A DNA stretch of 64,000 bases from Flavobacterium piscis (GCF_001686925.1 NZ_LVEN01000002.1:186001-250000); one strand, 5' to 3'; positions 7,896 to 17,130 are shown, counted from the first letter of the stretch. The notes: a model not told the origin generated them from the letters alone. Numbers and translations: made by a program.

Positions 7896-8966
7896 CTAAA
7901 CTTTAGTCTCCAAAGCTTTCATTACATCCACTAAAACCTGAACACTTTCGATAGGCATAGCGTTGTAAATAGAAGCTCTGTAACCACCCACAGAACGGTG
8001 ACCTGGCAATCCTGAAATTCCTGCTTCTTTCCATAAAGCATCAAATGCAGCTGTGTGATCAGCGTTGTTCAATAAGAAAGTAACATTCATTTTAGAACGA
8101 TCTTCAACCGCTGCAGCACCTTTAAATAATGGGTTTCTGTCGATTTCAGTATAAAGTAAATCAGCTTTTGTGTCGTTTAATTTCTCAATAGCAGCAATTC
8201 CGCCTTTTTCTTTAATCCATTGTAAAGTTAGTAACGATACATAAACAGCAAAAACAGGAGGAGTATTGTACATACTTTCTGCTTTGATATGTTTAGCATA
8301 ATCTAACATACTTGGAATAGTTCTTCCGTTTTTCTCCAGGATTTCTTCTTTAATAACTACTAAAGTAGTTCCGGCAGGACCCATATTTTTTTGAGCTCCG
8401 GCGTAGATTAAATCAAATTTAGAGAAATCTAAATTGCGTGAAAAAATATCAGAACTCATATCGCAAACAACAGGAATGTTAGTTGCAGGGAATTCTTTCA
8501 GTTGAGTTCCAAAAATAGTATTGTTACTAGTACAGTGAAAATAATCTGCATCACTTGGTATTTCGTATCCTTTTGGAATATGGTTATAATTTTGTTCTTT
8601 CGAAGAAGCTACAACAATAGTTTCTCCAAAATATTTTGCTTCTTTTATTGCAGCAGTTGCCCAGGTTCCCGAATCTAAATAAGCTGCTTTTCCGTTTTCC
8701 TTCATCAGGTTGTACGGAGCCATTAAGAATGCAGTACTTGCACCACCTTGTAAAAATAGTGCCTGATATCCTTTTCCTGTAAGTCCTAGTAACTCTAAAG
8801 CAAGGGAACGAGCTTCATCCATAACGGCAACGAAATCTTTGCTTCGGTGCGAAATTTCCAGAATAGAAAGTCCTGAATCATTAAAATTTAATATAGCTTT
8901 TGATGCTTTTTCAAAAACCTCTTGAGGTAAAATACTTGGTCCTGCGCTGTAGTTGTGTTTTTTCAT
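7896..8966 (-). CDS. serC: Phosphoserine aminotransferase
   Basis: A 356-residue class V aminotransferase of the SerC type that converts 3-phosphohydroxypyruvate and glutamate to phosphoserine. The N-terminus MKKHNYSAGPSILPQEVF is characteristic. The PLP-binding lysine is K193 in YAGAQKNMGPAGT, and the C-terminal LPGHRSVGGYRASIYNAM binds substrate phosphate in the family. Length fits the bacterial enzyme. It is followed on the same strand by serA, a conserved flavobacterial pairing. Confidence 0.95.
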   Translation of the reverse strand: MKKHNYSAGPSILPQEVFEKASKAILNFNDSGLSILEISHRSKDFVAVMDEARSLALELLGLTGKGYQALFLQGGASTAFLMAPYNLMKENGKAAYLDSGTWATAAIKEAKYFGETIVVASSKEQNYNHIPKGYEIPSDADYFHCTSNNTIFGTQLKEFPATNIPVVCDMSSDIFSRNLDFSKFDLIYAGAQKNMGPAGTTLVVIKEEILEKNGRTIPSMLDYAKHIKAESMYNTPPVFAVYVSLLTLQWIKEKGGIAAIEKLNDTKADLLYTEIDRNPLFKGAAAVEDRSKMNVTFLLNNADHTAAFDALWKEAGISGLPGHRSVGGYRASIYNAMPIESVQVLVDVMKALETKV

Positions 8967-9059
8967 GGTTGTTGTTAAAAGTCGAAAATTTTAAAGAGGC
9001 AAATTTCGGCAATAGGAGCTGAAAAAGCGATAAATTATTCGAAATAATTAAACATATTT

Positions 9060-10133
9060 TTACTTTGTTGTTAACAAAAACGTTATAGTATCTACGTTAT
9101 CTGCATAATCCCACAATTGAGGATTTTGAGTCTGTCCAAACGAAATACTATTTTGGATTAAATCGTTGCTAACAATACACTGAATTTGTTCAGCATCAGC
9201 TTCAAGACGGGATTGTAGTTCCTTTATATTTTCATAAAACTCATAAAAAACACTCGAAATAGGAGAGGCGTAACTAGGATCTTCCTTTAAAGTCAAAAAT
9301 CCATTGTCCAGTAATTTAAAATTACTCATCAGGAAAACGGCCTTGTTATAATCATAATTATTAGCATATTTCTCGTAATGAATAACATCCTGATATTTAA
9401 AAATAGCCTCAAAAAAAGCAACAAACGAGTAATCTTTTGGTACAAAAAGTTTCGAAACATTGCGGCATCCCAAACCAAAATACCTGAAAATATCCTCGCC
9501 TAAATTTTCTAAATCTTCTTTAGTTTCATTTCCGTTTAAAACAGCAACCGAATTTCTGTTTTTTCTAATGATCGAAGGTTTATCTTTAAAATAATATTCG
9601 AAATATCTTGCAGTATTATTGCTTCCGGTAGCGATGACGGCATCAAATTTTTCCAGTTTTCCTTCCACGAAAGTGATCTTATCTTTTAGGCTTTCATCAG
9701 CAAAAACAAGATATTTGGCTAAAAAAGGCAGTAAATGCTGATCGTTTGAAGAGGTTTTTATTAATGCTTTATTGCCGGTAACTAAAACCGACAGGAAATC
9801 GTGAAAACCTACCAACGGAATATTTCCGGCCAAAATTAAAGCTACGTTTTTTTCAGTTTGGTCGTCCTGGTTAAATTCTGTTGCGTATTGCGAAAGCCAT
9901 TTCGTAATGTTTTCTTCGGTCAGCGCATCGGCCCATGATTTTATTGCAAAGTATACTTGTTCAGGCGTATACCATCCGTTATGAGATTGTGATAAGAGGA
10001 TCAGTTTTACAAAATCATCAAAAAACAAGTCATTACCTAAAACCGATTCATTTCGTGTATTTTCTTCTTCGGAAAACTGACTTAAAAATTTTCCTAATTC
10101 AACAAAAACACTTTTTTTTGTTTCTAATGTCAT
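9060..10133 (-). CDS. LuxC-like acyl-CoA reductase
   Basis: A 357-residue member of the LuxC acyl-CoA reductase family (aldehyde-dehydrogenase fold). In the family an active-site cysteine takes up the acyl group before NADPH reduces it to an aldehyde; here the candidate is C223 in RYFGLGCRNVSKLF. Other family segments are ILAGNIPLVGF (100-110) and IIRKNRNSVAVL (188-199). No luciferase, LuxE or LuxD gene is nearby, so the product is unlikely to serve luminescence. It sits upstream of serC and serA and diverges from a ferredoxin gene across a shared promoter region. Substrate unknown. Confidence 0.85.
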   Translation of the reverse strand: MTLETKKSVFVELGKFLSQFSEEENTRNESVLGNDLFFDDFVKLILLSQSHNGWYTPEQVYFAIKSWADALTEENITKWLSQYATEFNQDDQTEKNVALILAGNIPLVGFHDFLSVLVTGNKALIKTSSNDQHLLPFLAKYLVFADESLKDKITFVEGKLEKFDAVIATGSNNTARYFEYYFKDKPSIIRKNRNSVAVLNGNETKEDLENLGEDIFRYFGLGCRNVSKLFVPKDYSFVAFFEAIFKYQDVIHYEKYANNYDYNKAVFLMSNFKLLDNGFLTLKEDPSYASPISSVFYEFYENIKELQSRLEADAEQIQCIVSNDLIQNSISFGQTQNPQLWDYADNVDTITFLLTTK

Positions 10134-10138
10134 AATGT

Positions 10139-10169
10139 TTGCTTATGAATTGTTTTGATTGTAATTTTG
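10139..10169 (+). promoter_or_regulatory. Promoter of the ferredoxin gene
   Basis: TTG (10139-10141), 20 bases, then TAATTTTG (10162-10169) fits the Bacteroidota -33/-7 pattern. The predicted start near 10173 gives a leader of about 110 bases. It overlaps the opposing promoter at 10172-10202. Confidence 0.45.
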
Positions 10170-10171
10170 CA

Positions 10172-10202
10172 CAAAAATAAGCATAAATAAGTCGAAAGTC
10201 AA
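10172..10202 (-). promoter_or_regulatory. Promoter of the LuxC-like acyl-CoA reductase gene
   Basis: On the minus strand TTG (10202-10200), 20 bases, then TATTTTTG (10179-10172). The predicted start is about 30-35 bases before the ATG at 10133. It faces the ferredoxin promoter with the two -7 boxes only 2 bases apart. Confidence 0.45.
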
Positions 10203-10278
10203 AAGTCATCAGGTCAAAAGAAAATGACCTTTTTATTTATATGACTTTATTACTGTAAGACTTTTAACTTTAAGACTA
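10188..10278. repeat. Degenerate AAAGTC word repeats with inverted arms
   Basis: The leader before the ferredoxin gene holds repeated AAAGTC/AAAAGTC words (about 10191-10220) and the inverse words GACTTT/GACTTTT (about 10243-10278), separated by an A/T-rich spacer. Individual stems are short (7 bases), so this is a degenerate inverted-word tract and not a strong hairpin. Confidence 0.4.
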
Positions 10279-10285
10279 AAAAACA

Positions 10286-10639
10286 ATGGCAATAATTATA
10301 ACTGACGAATGCATAAACTGTGGGGCTTGTGAACCAGAGTGCCCAAATACAGCAATTTATGAAGGAGCTGATGATTGGAGATATAAAGACGGAACAAGAC
10401 TTTCAGGAAAAATAATTTTACCGGACGGAACTGAAGTTGACGCAGATGATGCTCAAACACCAATTTCTGACGAAGTATATTACATTGTTCCAGGAAAATG
10501 TACAGAGTGTAAAGGTTTTCATGATGAGCCTCAATGTGCTGCTGTGTGTCCTGTTGATTGTTGTGTGCCAGATGATAACCACGTAGAAGATGAAGAAACC
10601 TTGTTGAACAGACAAGCATTTTTACATGGTGATGAATAA
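10286..10639 (+). CDS. 4Fe-4S dicluster ferredoxin
   Basis: A 117-residue bacterial-type ferredoxin with two cluster-binding motifs. [16 protein letters not shown] (from residue 9) supplies the first CxxCxxCxxxCP set; [19 protein letters not shown] (about 72-90) supplies the second, with the characteristic insertion between its cysteines. The roughly 45-residue acidic linker between the clusters is usual for this aerobic subfamily. It is a soluble electron carrier, partner unknown; the divergent LuxC-like reductase is a neighbour but uses NADPH in its family. A terminator follows the stop. Confidence 0.9.
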   Translation: MAIIITDECINCGACEPECPNTAIYEGADDWRYKDGTRLSGKIILPDGTEVDADDAQTPISDEVYYIVPGKCTECKGFHDEPQCAAVCPVDCCVPDDNHVEDEETLLNRQAFLHGDE

Positions 10640-10659
10640 AATTTTATTTTAGAAAATAT

Positions 10660-10685
10660 AAATCCTGAGTCGATACTCAGGATTT
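10660..10685 (+). terminator. Terminator of the ferredoxin gene
   Basis: An 11-base-pair stem (10660-10670 with 10675-10685, core ATCCTGAGT) with a 4-base loop is followed by a T run. The stem core is almost the same as the terminator at 11985-12017. Confidence 0.8.
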
Positions 10686-10806
10686 TTTTTTGCTCAAATT
10701 TCTAAATTTTATAATAAGCTAATTTGTTGATTTTTAATGTTTTATTTTTTCAATGTTAATTTATTAATAAAAAATTAATACTTTAGTTGAAAATTTAATA
10801 ACGCCT

Positions 10807-11970
10807 ATGAAGAGATTACTATTTTTATTTATTGTGTTTTTTAGCGTTAGTAGTATTGCTCAAAATACGGAATATTCTATTATTGTAAAAGATATAGAAA
10901 CACAGTTGCCTATAGAAAATGCAATGGTTGTCATACTAAAAACGAAACAGGTTTTGTTAAGTAATGATGACGGAAAAGTTACATTTATGCTTAATGGCGC
11001 TTCGAATGTTCAGGTTTCTGAGATGAATTATGAAAACCTAACCCTTCGTTGGGCGACTTTAAAAGAAGATCAATTTGTTGTTTATCTTAAAAACAAGAAC
11101 AATAAATTAGATGAAATTGTTTTGTCTAAAGAAAATCCTCAAAAAATACTTCAAAGAGTTGTTTCCAATTCAATACAAAAATTAACTACACCTTACCGTC
11201 TTAAAGTTTATGTAAGAGAGTTTTTTATGCTCGATAACAAATACTCCTATTATAATGACGGATTGGTAAATTTTCAATTTTCAGGAAATAAAAAGTCAAC
11301 AACAACAACATTGTTAGTAGAACAAAATCGATCTTATGGTTTGCTTGAAAAGGATGTAAGTGCAGATTTAAGAGGTTATAATCTCAATAATATCATGGAG
11401 AATTACTCAAATTTCAATTACTTTCAGACTGTTTTAGATTCAAAAGCAAAAAAAGAATATGATTTTATTATAAAAGGACATCCAAATAATAAGGATTATT
11501 ATATAATGAATATTACTGCTCTTGATAAAACGAAAAAAGATGCAGATAGTTTTGAGGTAATTTATGATCCTGTCAAAAAGTTAATTGTAGAATTTTCGTG
11601 TGTTTTTACTCCGGGAAATTCTGATAAAATCGAAGAAAAGCCCGTTATAGGATCAAAAAAAATTACCAGATCTTTTGTAAAAGTAGATTATAGATTAGAT
11701 GGTTCAGATTATTATCTTTTAAGTTCGAATGAAGAAATAGCGTATGATCTTACTTTAAAAGATCAGGTTAAGAATATTCAGGTTCGAAATAACTTTATCA
11801 CTACCGGTTTCAATAAGCAAAAGTTTACTTATAATGAATGTGATGTTTTTAAAGAGAAAACGCTCTTTAATAAACAAAATAAAATTCTAACCAATTATTG
11901 GGATATTTCTGGATTTACAGCCACAGATGAAGAAAAAGCAATAATTGCTTCATTAGATTTTAAGTTGTAG
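10807..11970 (+). CDS. Secreted carboxypeptidase-like regulatory-domain protein
   Basis: A 387-residue protein with a clear signal peptide (MKRLLFLFIVFFSVSSIAQ) and an N-terminal beta-sandwich of the CarboxypepD_reg-like type (about 22-95, containing IENAMVVILKTKQVLLSNDDGK). A longer beta-rich region without known motifs follows. Such proteins in Bacteroidota are usually periplasmic or outer-membrane associated and of unknown role. It converges on the TonB-dependent receptor gene across a shared terminator, and both carry the same type of N-terminal domain, which hints at a related envelope function but does not prove it. Confidence 0.75.
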   Translation: MKRLLFLFIVFFSVSSIAQNTEYSIIVKDIETQLPIENAMVVILKTKQVLLSNDDGKVTFMLNGASNVQVSEMNYENLTLRWATLKEDQFVVYLKNKNNKLDEIVLSKENPQKILQRVVSNSIQKLTTPYRLKVYVREFFMLDNKYSYYNDGLVNFQFSGNKKSTTTTLLVEQNRSYGLLEKDVSADLRGYNLNNIMENYSNFNYFQTVLDSKAKKEYDFIIKGHPNNKDYYIMNITALDKTKKDADSFEVIYDPVKKLIVEFSCVFTPGNSDKIEEKPVIGSKKITRSFVKVDYRLDGSDYYLLSSNEEIAYDLTLKDQVKNIQVRNNFITTGFNKQKFTYNECDVFKEKTLFNKQNKILTNYWDISGFTATDEEKAIIASLDFKL

Positions 11971-11984
11971 TCTTTAAGGATAAA

Positions 11985-12017
11985 AAAAAATCCTGAGTTT
12001 AGCACTCAGGATTTTTT
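11985..12017. terminator. Bidirectional terminator between convergent genes
   Basis: Stem TCCTGAGT/ACTCAGGA (11991-11998 with 12004-12011) is extended by a 6-base A/T pairing on the outside, giving T runs on both strands. It serves the secreted-protein gene (plus) and the TonB receptor gene (minus). Confidence 0.75.
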
Positions 12018-12068
12018 GTGTTTTATTGTTAGACTTAAAGTCAAAGTATTTCTTTAAATAAATGATTA

Positions 12069-14801
12069 TTAAAAATTAAACCCAAGTCTTGCATAATAAT
12101 AAGCTCCGTTAAACCCCATTTGTACAGCATCCCAATAACCTCCGGCTTCAACCCAGTCATCTTGTTGATCAGGATAGATATTTAATAAGTTATTGGCACC
12201 AATACTAATTTTAGTAGATTTTGAAACTTTAAATCCTAAAGTTAAATCAGTTACAATTTTTGCTCCGTAAGTATCTGTTGCAGCTTTCTTTTGGTTCGCA
12301 AAAACCTGAGCATCAGTTTCGGCTGGAGACGTTCTGTAGTCTTCAGGATCTTCATCCATTTGATAATCCAGTAATTTTACTTCGCTAAATCTGGTAAAAG
12401 CCAATCCTGCATCAAACCATTTTCTGCCGTAATTAAGATTTAAACCAAATTTATTAGGCGGAGCAGAAGCTAATAAAAAAGCTTTATCACGTTCTCCAAA
12501 GAATTGATTTGCAGCCAGAGTACCGTTGTGTACTTTGTCAATTTTCATATCATTAATGTTTCCAACAAGGGTTGCGCCCAATCTATTTTCGTTTATTGTT
12601 TTTTTCCATGACAGCACAATATCCAGACCTGTTGTTTTTGTATCTACACCGTTTACAAAAAACTGAGCTTTAGAATTGTTTCCCAAAGCTGGCGCATCAA
12701 AATAACCCGTTAATACAATTCTGTCTTTTACATTAATTAAGTAACCATCTACTGTTGCAGTAAAGTCGCCAAAATTAGCTGTAAACCCTAAAGATGCATT
12801 TATGGCTTTTTCCTCGTTTAGTTTTTCAATTCCAAAAGATCTTGTGATTTCGCTATCGTTGGAAGCTAATAAAACTTCAGTAGCACCAGAAGAACTAAAA
12901 TTGGTGAAACGTAAATTGTAATAAATTTGCGCCAACGACGGAGCACGAAACCCTGTACTTACAGAACCTCTTAGATTAATATTGTCTGTAATTTTAAGTC
13001 TCGAAGCCAGTTTCCCGTTTACCGTACTGCCAAAATCACTGTAGTTTTCATAACGAACCGCTCCACTAACCATCCATGCTTCTGTAACATCTAGTTCAGC
13101 ATCAGCATATAAAGAGAAGTTGGTGCGGCTTTTATTTACTTCGTTTGCCGGACTGTATCCAGGAAAACCCTGAGAACCTCCGGGTCTTGGAATGGTTGGT
13201 GAAGAAGTTGGATCTGTAGGGTCGTAATCAGGATTTGGAACCGTAGGAGCACTTTGAGTTGTTGGGTCTGTAATAGGTACTCCATTAGTATCGTATGTAG
13301 CGTACGAACCTTCCTCTCCGGAAAAAATTTCGAATTTTTCTACTCTAAATTCAGTTCCAAAAGCGATATTTAGTCCGCCAAGAATATCACCGTAGTTTTT
13401 TGAAACATCTAAATTAGTTGTGTTTTGAAGTAAACTGTGTCCACCGGCATCAAATTCTCGTGGAGATTTATCTTCAAGAGAAGCATTGATGGTTCCTTTT
13501 ATATCATAATGAAATTTGTTCTTACCAAATGTGTTGCTTAAATCCCATTTCCAGCCGCCTGCAGTTTCTGTTCTAATTCCTGCTGCAATCGAATTATCAT
13601 TTATTTTTGATGTAATTCTAGGCGTATATCCGCCAGGATAAATAGATTCTACCACTCTTTCACCATCGTTTCGGGTAAAAGCGTAAGCATCTGTATCTCT
13701 AAAATTACTTCCTCCAAAAGCATAAAATTGCGTCTTGTCAGAGATTGGAATAGCAAGATTGACAAATAAATTCACACCCTGAATTTCAGCTTCTCCAAAA
13801 CCTTTTCTAAAATCAAAACCAGGTCGTAATGTTTTGTTTTTATTCAAAAACTCTCCGGTAACATTAACGTAGCCTCCTTTAGATCCTATTGCAGTACCGT
13901 AATTGGCAGAGACTTTTAGAGATCCTCCGTCAAAATTTTGGTTTTTTCCAAATGAGTTTCCGTTTCCTTTTTTGTCTAATCTAAAATCTTTTGTGTTGGC
14001 AGTACCTTCAGGAAAATCTCCTTTTGCATCTGTATTAAACGCACCGTAAGTTATGGCTCCGGTAAATTCGTTTATATTATCATTCGTAACAATATTGATA
14101 ACTCCTGCAATGGCATCAGAACCATATTGTGCCGCGGCACCATCCCTTAAAATCTCAATTCGTTTAATAGAAGCAGCAGGAATAGCATTCAAATCCGTAC
14201 CTGTATTCCCTCGACCGCGAGTTCCAAATAAGTTAATCAATGACGATTGATGTCTTCTTTTTCCGTTAATTAAAACCAGTGTCTGATCAGGGCCCATTCC
14301 TCTTAATGAAGCCGGATCTACGTGATCTGCCCCATCAGAACCAGATTGTTTATTCGCATTAAACGAAGGCGCAACATACTGCAGTAATTCATTAATTTCA
14401 AGTTTTCCGCTTTGCGTTGTTACATCTTTTACGTTAATTACATCAATAGGAACAGCTGAATTTACAACCGTTCTTTTTGCATTTCTGGACCCCACAACAA
14501 CTACATCACTTAAAATCTGGCCGCCACTTTCGTCTAAAACAATCTCTATTTTGTCACCAGTAACTTTTTTTTCTGTTGAAGAATAACCAACATAGCTAAA
14601 AATTAATGTAGCTCCTTCTTTGACTTTTATGCGATAACTGCCTTCGAAATCAGTCGATGTACCGTTTGAAGTTCCTTTTTCAAGAACATTAACACCGGGC
14701 AAAGGCGCGCCGGACTTATCTTTTACAGCTCCTGAAATTTCTTTTTGAGCAAAAAGAAACATCGTATTTAATAGAAATAAAAATAATGCAATCTTTTTCA
14801 T
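12069..14801 (-). CDS. TonB-dependent outer-membrane receptor with carboxypeptidase-like N-terminal domain
   Basis: A 910-residue outer-membrane receptor. After a signal peptide (MKKIALFLFLLNTMFLFAQ) comes a CarboxypepD_reg-like domain (about 20-95, ISGAVKDKSGAPLPGVNV). Next is a plug domain (about 105-240, with LRGMGPDQTLVLINGKRR and RIEILRDGAAAQYGSDAI) and a 22-strand-type barrel ending in the aromatic YARLGFNF. The substrate is not evident: no SusD-like partner, siderophore gene or glycoside hydrolase is adjacent, and the long Asp/Pro/Thr-rich loop around 510-550 is variable. ATG 14801 is chosen over an in-frame start 63 bases upstream because it begins the signal peptide. Confidence 0.9.
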   Translation of the reverse strand: MKKIALFLFLLNTMFLFAQKEISGAVKDKSGAPLPGVNVLEKGTSNGTSTDFEGSYRIKVKEGATLIFSYVGYSSTEKKVTGDKIEIVLDESGGQILSDVVVVGSRNAKRTVVNSAVPIDVINVKDVTTQSGKLEINELLQYVAPSFNANKQSGSDGADHVDPASLRGMGPDQTLVLINGKRRHQSSLINLFGTRGRGNTGTDLNAIPAASIKRIEILRDGAAAQYGSDAIAGVINIVTNDNINEFTGAITYGAFNTDAKGDFPEGTANTKDFRLDKKGNGNSFGKNQNFDGGSLKVSANYGTAIGSKGGYVNVTGEFLNKNKTLRPGFDFRKGFGEAEIQGVNLFVNLAIPISDKTQFYAFGGSNFRDTDAYAFTRNDGERVVESIYPGGYTPRITSKINDNSIAAGIRTETAGGWKWDLSNTFGKNKFHYDIKGTINASLEDKSPREFDAGGHSLLQNTTNLDVSKNYGDILGGLNIAFGTEFRVEKFEIFSGEEGSYATYDTNGVPITDPTTQSAPTVPNPDYDPTDPTSSPTIPRPGGSQGFPGYSPANEVNKSRTNFSLYADAELDVTEAWMVSGAVRYENYSDFGSTVNGKLASRLKITDNINLRGSVSTGFRAPSLAQIYYNLRFTNFSSSGATEVLLASNDSEITRSFGIEKLNEEKAINASLGFTANFGDFTATVDGYLINVKDRIVLTGYFDAPALGNNSKAQFFVNGVDTKTTGLDIVLSWKKTINENRLGATLVGNINDMKIDKVHNGTLAANQFFGERDKAFLLASAPPNKFGLNLNYGRKWFDAGLAFTRFSEVKLLDYQMDEDPEDYRTSPAETDAQVFANQKKAATDTYGAKIVTDLTLGFKVSKSTKISIGANNLLNIYPDQQDDWVEAGGYWDAVQMGFNGAYYYARLGFNF

Positions 14802-14953
14802 GGTTTTGTAAGTTTGGTTTATTGTTTGATTTTGATCTTTGATAAAATTACTGTTTTTTAACAAAATATTAATAAAAAGTTTAATTATTTTAATGAAGAT
14901 GTTTTAAAATACATTAATCGTCATTTTTACTTCACTTACGAGCTATTAAATCT

Positions 14954-14961
14954 TATATTTG
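14954..14961 (+). promoter_or_regulatory. Bacteroidota -7 promoter element for ychF
   Basis: TATATTTG matches TAnnTTTG and lies 157 bases before the ychF ATG, implying a leader of about 150 bases. No TTG was found at the expected -33 position. Confidence 0.35.
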
Positions 14962-15117
14962 CAAAATTTTAAAGCCAAAAAATATCATTTTGGCAGAAAC
15001 AAAAAATCGATACATAAATTATACATCATTAAAGTAACGATCTATATATTAAGACAGAAGCTTAATGATAAGACCTGAGAGAATCAGGATCTAATAAAAA
15101 ATAAATAGAAACAACAG

Positions 15118-16212
15118 ATGAAAGCAGGAATTGTAGGATTACCAAATGTTGGAAAATCAACATTATTTAATTGTTTATCTAATGCAAAAGCGCAAAGTGC
15201 CAACTTTCCGTTTTGTACAATCGAACCTAATATTGGTGTTGTAAACGTTCCGGATCCAAGAATCAATAAGTTAGAAGAATTGGTAAAACCAGAACGCGTA
15301 CAAATGGCAACCGTAGATATCGTAGATATTGCAGGTTTGGTAAAAGGAGCAAGTAAAGGTGAAGGTCTTGGAAACCAATTTTTAGGAAACATTAGAGAGT
15401 GTAATGCTATTATTCACGTTTTGCGTTGTTTTGATAACGATAATATCGTACACGTAGACGGAAACGTAAACCCAATTCGTGACAAAGAAACAATTGATAT
15501 CGAGTTACAGTTAAAAGACTTAGAAACGGTTGAAAAACGTTTAGAAAAAGTAAACCGTGCTGCTAAAACCGGAAACAAAGAAGCACAAACTGAAAAAGCA
15601 CTTTTAGACAGAATCAGAGAAGCATTATTACAAGCAAAATCAGCTCGTACCATTGTACCTCAAGGGAATGACGAAGAAGTTTTAATGGAATCTTTCCAAT
15701 TAATTACAGCAAAACCAGTATTGTACGTTTGTAATGTCGACGAAAATTCAGCAGTAAACGGAAACAAATATGTAGATCAGGTTCGTGAATTAGTAAAAGA
15801 CGAAGATGCTGAAGTTATTATCCTTTCAGTAGGAGCAGAGGCAGATATTACCGAATTAGAAAGCTACGAAGAGCGTCAGGTTTTCCTTGAAGATATGGGA
15901 TTAACAGAGCCGGGAGCATCAGTTCTTATTCGTGCAGCGTACAAATTATTAAAACAACAAACGTATTTTACAGCAGGTGTAAAAGAAGTTCGTGCCTGGA
16001 CCATCAACATTGGTTCAACAGCTCCACAAGCGGCTGGAGTTATCCACACTGATTTCGAAAAAGGATTCATTCGTGCCGAAGTTATTTCGTACGAAGATTA
16101 CGTTCATTACGGTTCAGAAGCAAAAGCAAAAGAAGCAGGAAAATTCAAAGTTGAAGGAAAAGAATATATCGTAAAAGATGGTGATGTAATGCATTTCCGT
16201 TTCAACGTATAA
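15118..16212 (+). CDS. ychF: Redox-regulated ATPase YchF (Obg/OLA1 family)
   Basis: A 364-residue TRAFAC-class NTPase of the YchF/OLA1 subfamily. The P-loop is GLPNVGKST (7-15), the switch region contains DIVDIAGLVKGASKGEGLGNQFL, and a C-terminal TGS-like domain (about 280-364) ends in MHFRFNV. The usual G4 motif NKxD is replaced by NVDE, which matches the ATP preference known for this family. It is thought to bind ribosomes and respond to oxidative stress. It is transcribed alone, divergent from the TonB receptor gene, with a terminator after the stop. Confidence 0.95.
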   Translation: MKAGIVGLPNVGKSTLFNCLSNAKAQSANFPFCTIEPNIGVVNVPDPRINKLEELVKPERVQMATVDIVDIAGLVKGASKGEGLGNQFLGNIRECNAIIHVLRCFDNDNIVHVDGNVNPIRDKETIDIELQLKDLETVEKRLEKVNRAAKTGNKEAQTEKALLDRIREALLQAKSARTIVPQGNDEEVLMESFQLITAKPVLYVCNVDENSAVNGNKYVDQVRELVKDEDAEVIILSVGAEADITELESYEERQVFLEDMGLTEPGASVLIRAAYKLLKQQTYFTAGVKEVRAWTINIGSTAPQAAGVIHTDFEKGFIRAEVISYEDYVHYGSEAKAKEAGKFKVEGKEYIVKDGDVMHFRFNV

Positions 16213-16246
16213 ATTTCCGAAGAATAAAGAATATAGAGAATAGACT

Positions 16247-16272
16247 AAACTGCTGGAGAAATTCAGCAGTTT
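16247..16272 (+). terminator. Terminator of ychF
   Basis: A 9-base-pair stem (16247-16255 with 16264-16272, arm AAACTGCTG) has an 8-base loop, followed by a T run to 16276. Confidence 0.75.
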
Positions 16273-16322
16273 TTTTATGCTCAAAAAAGAAATTAGAAAA
16301 GAAGTAAATAAAAAAATAGAAT

Positions 16323-16380
16323 AAAAAAACCGTGCAAATCCTCGCTTTTGCGTTAGCGAATCGGTGTCATCTGCGTACCA
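16323..16380. repeat. Possible interspersed repeat fragment
   Basis: A locally more G+C-rich stretch (CCGTGCAAATC ... CGGTGTCATCTGCG) stands out from its A/T-rich surroundings. It resembles the degenerate CCGTG/CTGCG word repeats common between flavobacterial genes. No second arm or reading frame is visible, so the assignment is tentative. Confidence 0.3.
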
Positions 16381-16452
16381 TTATTTTTTTGGCTCAAAAA
16401 TTGGTTACAGAAAAATTAACCAATAACTAATTTAAAAAACAAACCAATTAAA

Positions 16453-17130
16453 ATGCTAAAATCAACTTTCAAATTTCTAGGCTGGACTATTCTCGGGATC
16501 ATTACTTTTCTTGTTTTATATCTCATTGCAGTTTATCTGATTTCTAAAATCACTGTCAATTCAGATGTTGCACAAGTAGAAGAAAAAGATGCAGTTCCTA
16601 TTTACATTCTCTCAAACGGAGTGCATACAGACATTGTAGTTCCAGTTGTAAATGAAATTAAAGACTGGCGAAAAGAAATTCAGTTTAGTCAAACACAATC
16701 AAAAGATTCTTTGATGAATTATATCGCTTTTGGCTGGGGCGACAAAGGTTTTTATCTCGATACGCCAGAATGGTCAGACTTAAAAGCAAGTACAGCCTTA
16801 AAAGCAGCATTTGGAGTAAGTTCATCAGCGATGCATACTACATTTTTTAAACAATTAAAAGAAGGCGATGATTGCAAGCGCATTTTAATTTCAAAAGAAA
16901 ACTATCAAAAATTAATCACTTTTATTTCAGAAAGTTTTAGTGATTCTCTTCATCCACAATGGATAGAAGGTCACAGCTACGGAAAAAAAGATGCTTTTTA
17001 TGAAGCAAAAGGAAGTTACAGTTTGTTTTATACTTGTAACACCTGGGCAAATTGCGCATTGAAAGCAGCCAATCAAAAAGCAAGTTTATGGACAGTTTAT
17101 GATAAGGGGATTTTTTGCCATTATAAATAA
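16453..17130 (+). CDS. TIGR02117 (DUF2459) family protein
   Basis: A 225-residue protein with one N-terminal membrane anchor (about 8-31) and a periplasmic or cytoplasmic DUF2459 domain. Family segments include ILSNGVHTDIVVPV, YIAFGWGDKGFYLDTPEW and YTCNTWANCALKAA. The conserved His, Cys and Trp residues suggest a papain-like or NlpC-type fold, but no activity is established here. The family is sometimes called urease-associated, yet no urease genes are in the window. It is probably a single-gene transcript. Confidence 0.85.
   Translation: MLKSTFKFLGWTILGIITFLVLYLIAVYLISKITVNSDVAQVEEKDAVPIYILSNGVHTDIVVPVVNEIKDWRKEIQFSQTQSKDSLMNYIAFGWGDKGFYLDTPEWSDLKASTALKAAFGVSSSAMHTTFFKQLKEGDDCKRILISKENYQKLITFISESFSDSLHPQWIEGHSYGKKDAFYEAKGSYSLFYTCNTWANCALKAANQKASLWTVYDKGIFCHYK

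Noticed and set aside
10296..10619. Open frames antisense to the ferredoxin gene
   Set aside because: They mirror the cysteine-rich coding strand, have no homology-like features, and the ferredoxin motifs are certain.
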